Shown here: positions 61,990 to 64,000 of the stretch, piece by piece
Layout: each line of letters starts with the position of its first letter
Numbering within the stretch: the stretch's first letter is position 1
Source of the DNA: Cyclobacteriaceae bacterium
GTDB lineage: Bacteria; Bacteroidota; Bacteroidia; Cytophagales; Cyclobacteriaceae
Assembly (NCBI GenBank): GCA_016787755.1
Contig: JAEUUA010000023.1
Coordinates: forward strand, 174,613-238,612
Length of the DNA: 64,000 nucleotides
Reading direction: 5' to 3'
Translations under genes and position numbers: made by a program
Notes under the pieces: model-generated
What the model was told of the DNA's origin: nothing
Databases searched by the model: none
The model's input: the letters and a program-made list of their open reading frames with translations, nothing else

Positions 61990-62967
61990 ATGTCTTCCGA
62001 GAAAAATCGAAATGAAAAAGTAAGGCTGCATACGCGAAATAAAAACCGAGAACGGTATGATTTACCCGCGTTGATTAAAGCTACCCCTGAGTTAAAAAAT
62101 CATATAACGCTTAATAAATACGGAACAGAATCAGTCGATTTTGCAAACCCGGGTGCTGTTAAACTTTTAAATGCAGCCATCCTAAATCATTATTACGGAA
62201 TAACCTACTGGAAATTCCCAGACGAAAACTTATGCCCGCCCATACCCGGTAGGGCTGATTACATTCATTATATGGCGGATCTACTGGCCGAAAGCAATTT
62301 TGGAACAATCCCAACGGGTGATAAAATTACGTGTCTTGATATTGGTGTAGGCGCCAGTTGCATTTACCCGATTATAGGAGTTACCCAATACGGTTGGAAT
62401 TTTATTGGATCGGATATCAATCCAACATCTATTACTTCCTCGCAGCACATTGTCAATTCTAATGCCTCCCTGAAAGGGAAAATTGAATGTAGATTACAAA
62501 AAAATAAAAAAGATATTTTTCAGGGCATAGTAGGCAAAGAAGAGAAAATTGAATTTGCGGTGTGTAACCCGCCTTTTCATTCTTCGGTTGAAGATGCTCA
62601 ACAGGGAACGCGAAGAAAAATCATGAATCTATCGGGTAAAAAAGTAAAAACACCGGAACTCAATTTTGCCGGAATCAGCAACGAACTGATCTATGAGGGT
62701 GGCGAATACAAATTCATTCAGAATATGATTAGAGAAAGTGAAAGCGAAAAGTTTTCTAAAAATTGTTTCTGGTTTTCAACGTTGGTATCAAAACAAACTA
62801 CCCTCAAAAGAATACATAACCTATTAGAAAATATGGGTGCTAACCAGATCAAAACCATTCCGATGGGAACCGGTAATAAATCCAGCCGAATTGTAGCGTG
62901 GACATTCCTTTCAAAAGAAGAACGAAAAGAGTGGCGAGAAACCAGATGGCAAAAACTAAAGAATTAA
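61990..62967 (+). CDS. rlmF: 23S rRNA (adenine-1618 N6)-methyltransferase
   Basis: The 325-residue SAM-dependent enzyme has an N-terminal RNA-binding part (LHTRNKNRERYDLPALIKAT), the SAM motif LDIGVGASCIYPIIG (about residue 116), DINPTSITSSQ, the catalytic N6-adenine motif CNPPFHSS (about 195), and FISTLV-like FWFSTLVSKQTTL at the end. Homologous to E. coli RlmF throughout. No operon partner is evident. Confidence 0.93.
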   Translation: MSSEKNRNEKVRLHTRNKNRERYDLPALIKATPELKNHITLNKYGTESVDFANPGAVKLLNAAILNHYYGITYWKFPDENLCPPIPGRADYIHYMADLLAESNFGTIPTGDKITCLDIGVGASCIYPIIGVTQYGWNFIGSDINPTSITSSQHIVNSNASLKGKIECRLQKNKKDIFQGIVGKEEKIEFAVCNPPFHSSVEDAQQGTRRKIMNLSGKKVKTPELNFAGISNELIYEGGEYKFIQNMIRESESEKFSKNCFWFSTLVSKQTTLKRIHNLLENMGANQIKTIPMGTGNKSSRIVAWTFLSKEERKEWRETRWQKLKN

Positions 62968-63004
62968 CGATACTTCGTTAATTTACATCTCTAAATAGTA
63001 GTGT

Positions 63005-63958
63005 ATGACCCGCAGAGATTTTATTCAGGCCTCAGCAGCACTCACCACCCTAGGATTACTGGAAAGCAGTCCATTATTAGCCACCCCTGCAATGCTGGAT
63101 AAAATAGGCATTCAACTTTTCTCGCTTCCGAAAACGCTGGAGAAGGACTTTCGTGGAGGCATCAACATGTTATCGCAGATGGGCTATCGTGAGATTGAAA
63201 TGTATGGTCCTTTTCCATTCAGTGCCCAGAAGGCAATTGATAGTTGGGCTGCAGTTACTCCTGCGCTAGGGTTTAGCGGAAGCGGTTATTTTGGTCATAC
63301 AGCCGCTGAAGTAAAAAAAATAATGGATGAAAATAAGATCCGTGTTCCTTCTGTTCACACAGATCTTGAAACATTGAGCACCCGCATTTGTCAACTGGCC
63401 GAAGCGGCTCAAACTATCGGATTTAACTACGTAGTGCTTCCTTCTTTACCAGCCGAAAACAGGAAGACCCTCGATGATTATAAAAAATCGATTGATCTTT
63501 TTAATAAAATAGGTGAACAGGCTATGAAGGAAGGTTTGCGCTTTGGGTATCACAACCATGGTTATGGATTGCAAGAACTGGAAGGAACTATCCCGGTGCA
63601 GATGATTATTGAAAAAACAGATCCGAAGTATGTGTACCTTGAGATGGACCTTTTTTGGACGGTAGCAGGAGGCGTAGATCCCATTGCCTGGCTTAAGAAA
63701 TATCCGGGCCGTTACAAAATGATGCATGTGAAGAACATGAAACAGAAAGTGAAATTCTCAGGGGATGGTGGCGACTCCAACCAATGGATTGAATTGTTTC
63801 CTCACATGAGCACAGCCGATGCGGGTGTACTCGATTTAAAGTCAATTATCCGAGCGGCAAAAAAATCAGGCATAGAACATTTCTTTGTAGAACAAGACAT
63901 GGTGCAACAGCCAGAAGTGGCTCTCAAGAAAAGTATTGACTATTTAAAAGCATTCTGA
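63005..63958 (+). CDS. secreted sugar-phosphate isomerase/epimerase family protein
   Basis: The 317-residue protein starts with a twin-arginine-type signal (MTRRDFIQASAALTTLGLLE) and folds as a xylose-isomerase-like TIM barrel: IGIQLFSLPKTLEKDF, YREIEMYGPFPF, GLRFGYHNHGYGLQEL, YVYLEMDLFWTVAGG and MMHVKNMKQKVKF. Metal-binding Glu/Asp/His residues are suggested by these stretches. Typically such proteins act on sugars or sugar acids in the periplasm; the substrate is unknown. Confidence 0.88.
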   Translation: MTRRDFIQASAALTTLGLLESSPLLATPAMLDKIGIQLFSLPKTLEKDFRGGINMLSQMGYREIEMYGPFPFSAQKAIDSWAAVTPALGFSGSGYFGHTAAEVKKIMDENKIRVPSVHTDLETLSTRICQLAEAAQTIGFNYVVLPSLPAENRKTLDDYKKSIDLFNKIGEQAMKEGLRFGYHNHGYGLQELEGTIPVQMIIEKTDPKYVYLEMDLFWTVAGGVDPIAWLKKYPGRYKMMHVKNMKQKVKFSGDGGDSNQWIELFPHMSTADAGVLDLKSIIRAAKKSGIEHFFVEQDMVQQPEVALKKSIDYLKAF

Positions 63959-64000
63959 TCAGTTTCGGCACTTGAAATCCCGCCAGAAGGTGACGCGAAT

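Noticed and set aside
1-64000. tRNA, rRNA and CRISPR loci
   Set aside because: No cloverleaf-like sequence ending in CCA, rRNA stretch or regular short repeat array was seen by eye; a tRNA scan would be needed to exclude a single tRNA gene.

Overview
The window is a chromosomal segment of a member of the Bacteroidota, most likely order Cytophagales. The signs are Bacteroidota-type promoters (TTG or TTTG, about 19 bases, then TAnnTTTG), the near absence of Shine-Dalgarno sequences, a type IX secretion (type B sorting) adhesin with its PorP/SprF partner, a Bacteroidota-type DksA-like protein, and a CrtI-CrtB-Idi-CrtZ-CrtYcd carotenoid cluster. No rRNA, tRNA, CRISPR array, transposase or integrase was found. 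Most genes are ordinary core and accessory chromosomal genes.

Layout. 1-2,850: the start of an acyl-CoA dehydrogenase (minus strand) and a ugd-uxs pair that makes UDP-glucuronate and UDP-xylose. 2,850-7,480: rimP-nusA-infB behind a consensus promoter and a leader hairpin. 7,373-9,850: a recombination scar. It holds an AAA/DUF4143 ATPase gene flanked by two related copies of the infB 3' end plus terminator, an operator-like palindrome, and frameshifted or truncated relics of membrane-protein genes. 9,865-22,281: lemA, asd, a lamin-tail surface protein, a CPBP protease, a DksA-like protein with a histone-H1-like tail, scpB, a pseudouridine synthase with an expanded repeat tail, an FtsX/MacB permease, and a sigma/anti-sigma pair. 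22,520-29,544: a very large secreted beta-propeller/amidohydrolase fusion and a TonB receptor plus PepSY protein (probably haem or iron uptake).

29,541-35,697 is a complete carotenoid cluster with its own control circuit: CrtYcd, CrtZ, a SRPBCC protein, Idi, CrtB, CrtI, an ECF sigma factor, and a MerR-type cobalamin-binding photoreceptor of the CarH/LitR class. The sigma gene has a consensus promoter and two copies of the same 30-bp dyad, one lying on the -7 element. This suggests that light relieves CarH repression of the sigma factor, which then switches on the crt operon.

35,823-50,568: a porin, a DNA polymerase I whose proofreading site is lost, two convergent paralogous secreted proteins (one in an operon with a TPR-type histidine kinase and a LuxR-type regulator), a beta-helix protein, and the T9SS adhesin/PorP pair. 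50,724-63,958: metabolic and housekeeping genes (acyl-CoA synthetase, CBS protein, dienelactone hydrolase, DinB protein, amidase, DUF418 protein, TPR protein, PhoD-type phosphatase, NADP-type glutamate dehydrogenase, RlmF, a sugar isomerase-like protein). Several intergenic spaces carry palindromic filler repeats, and one of these repeat families appears to encode part of the adhesin's signal peptide.
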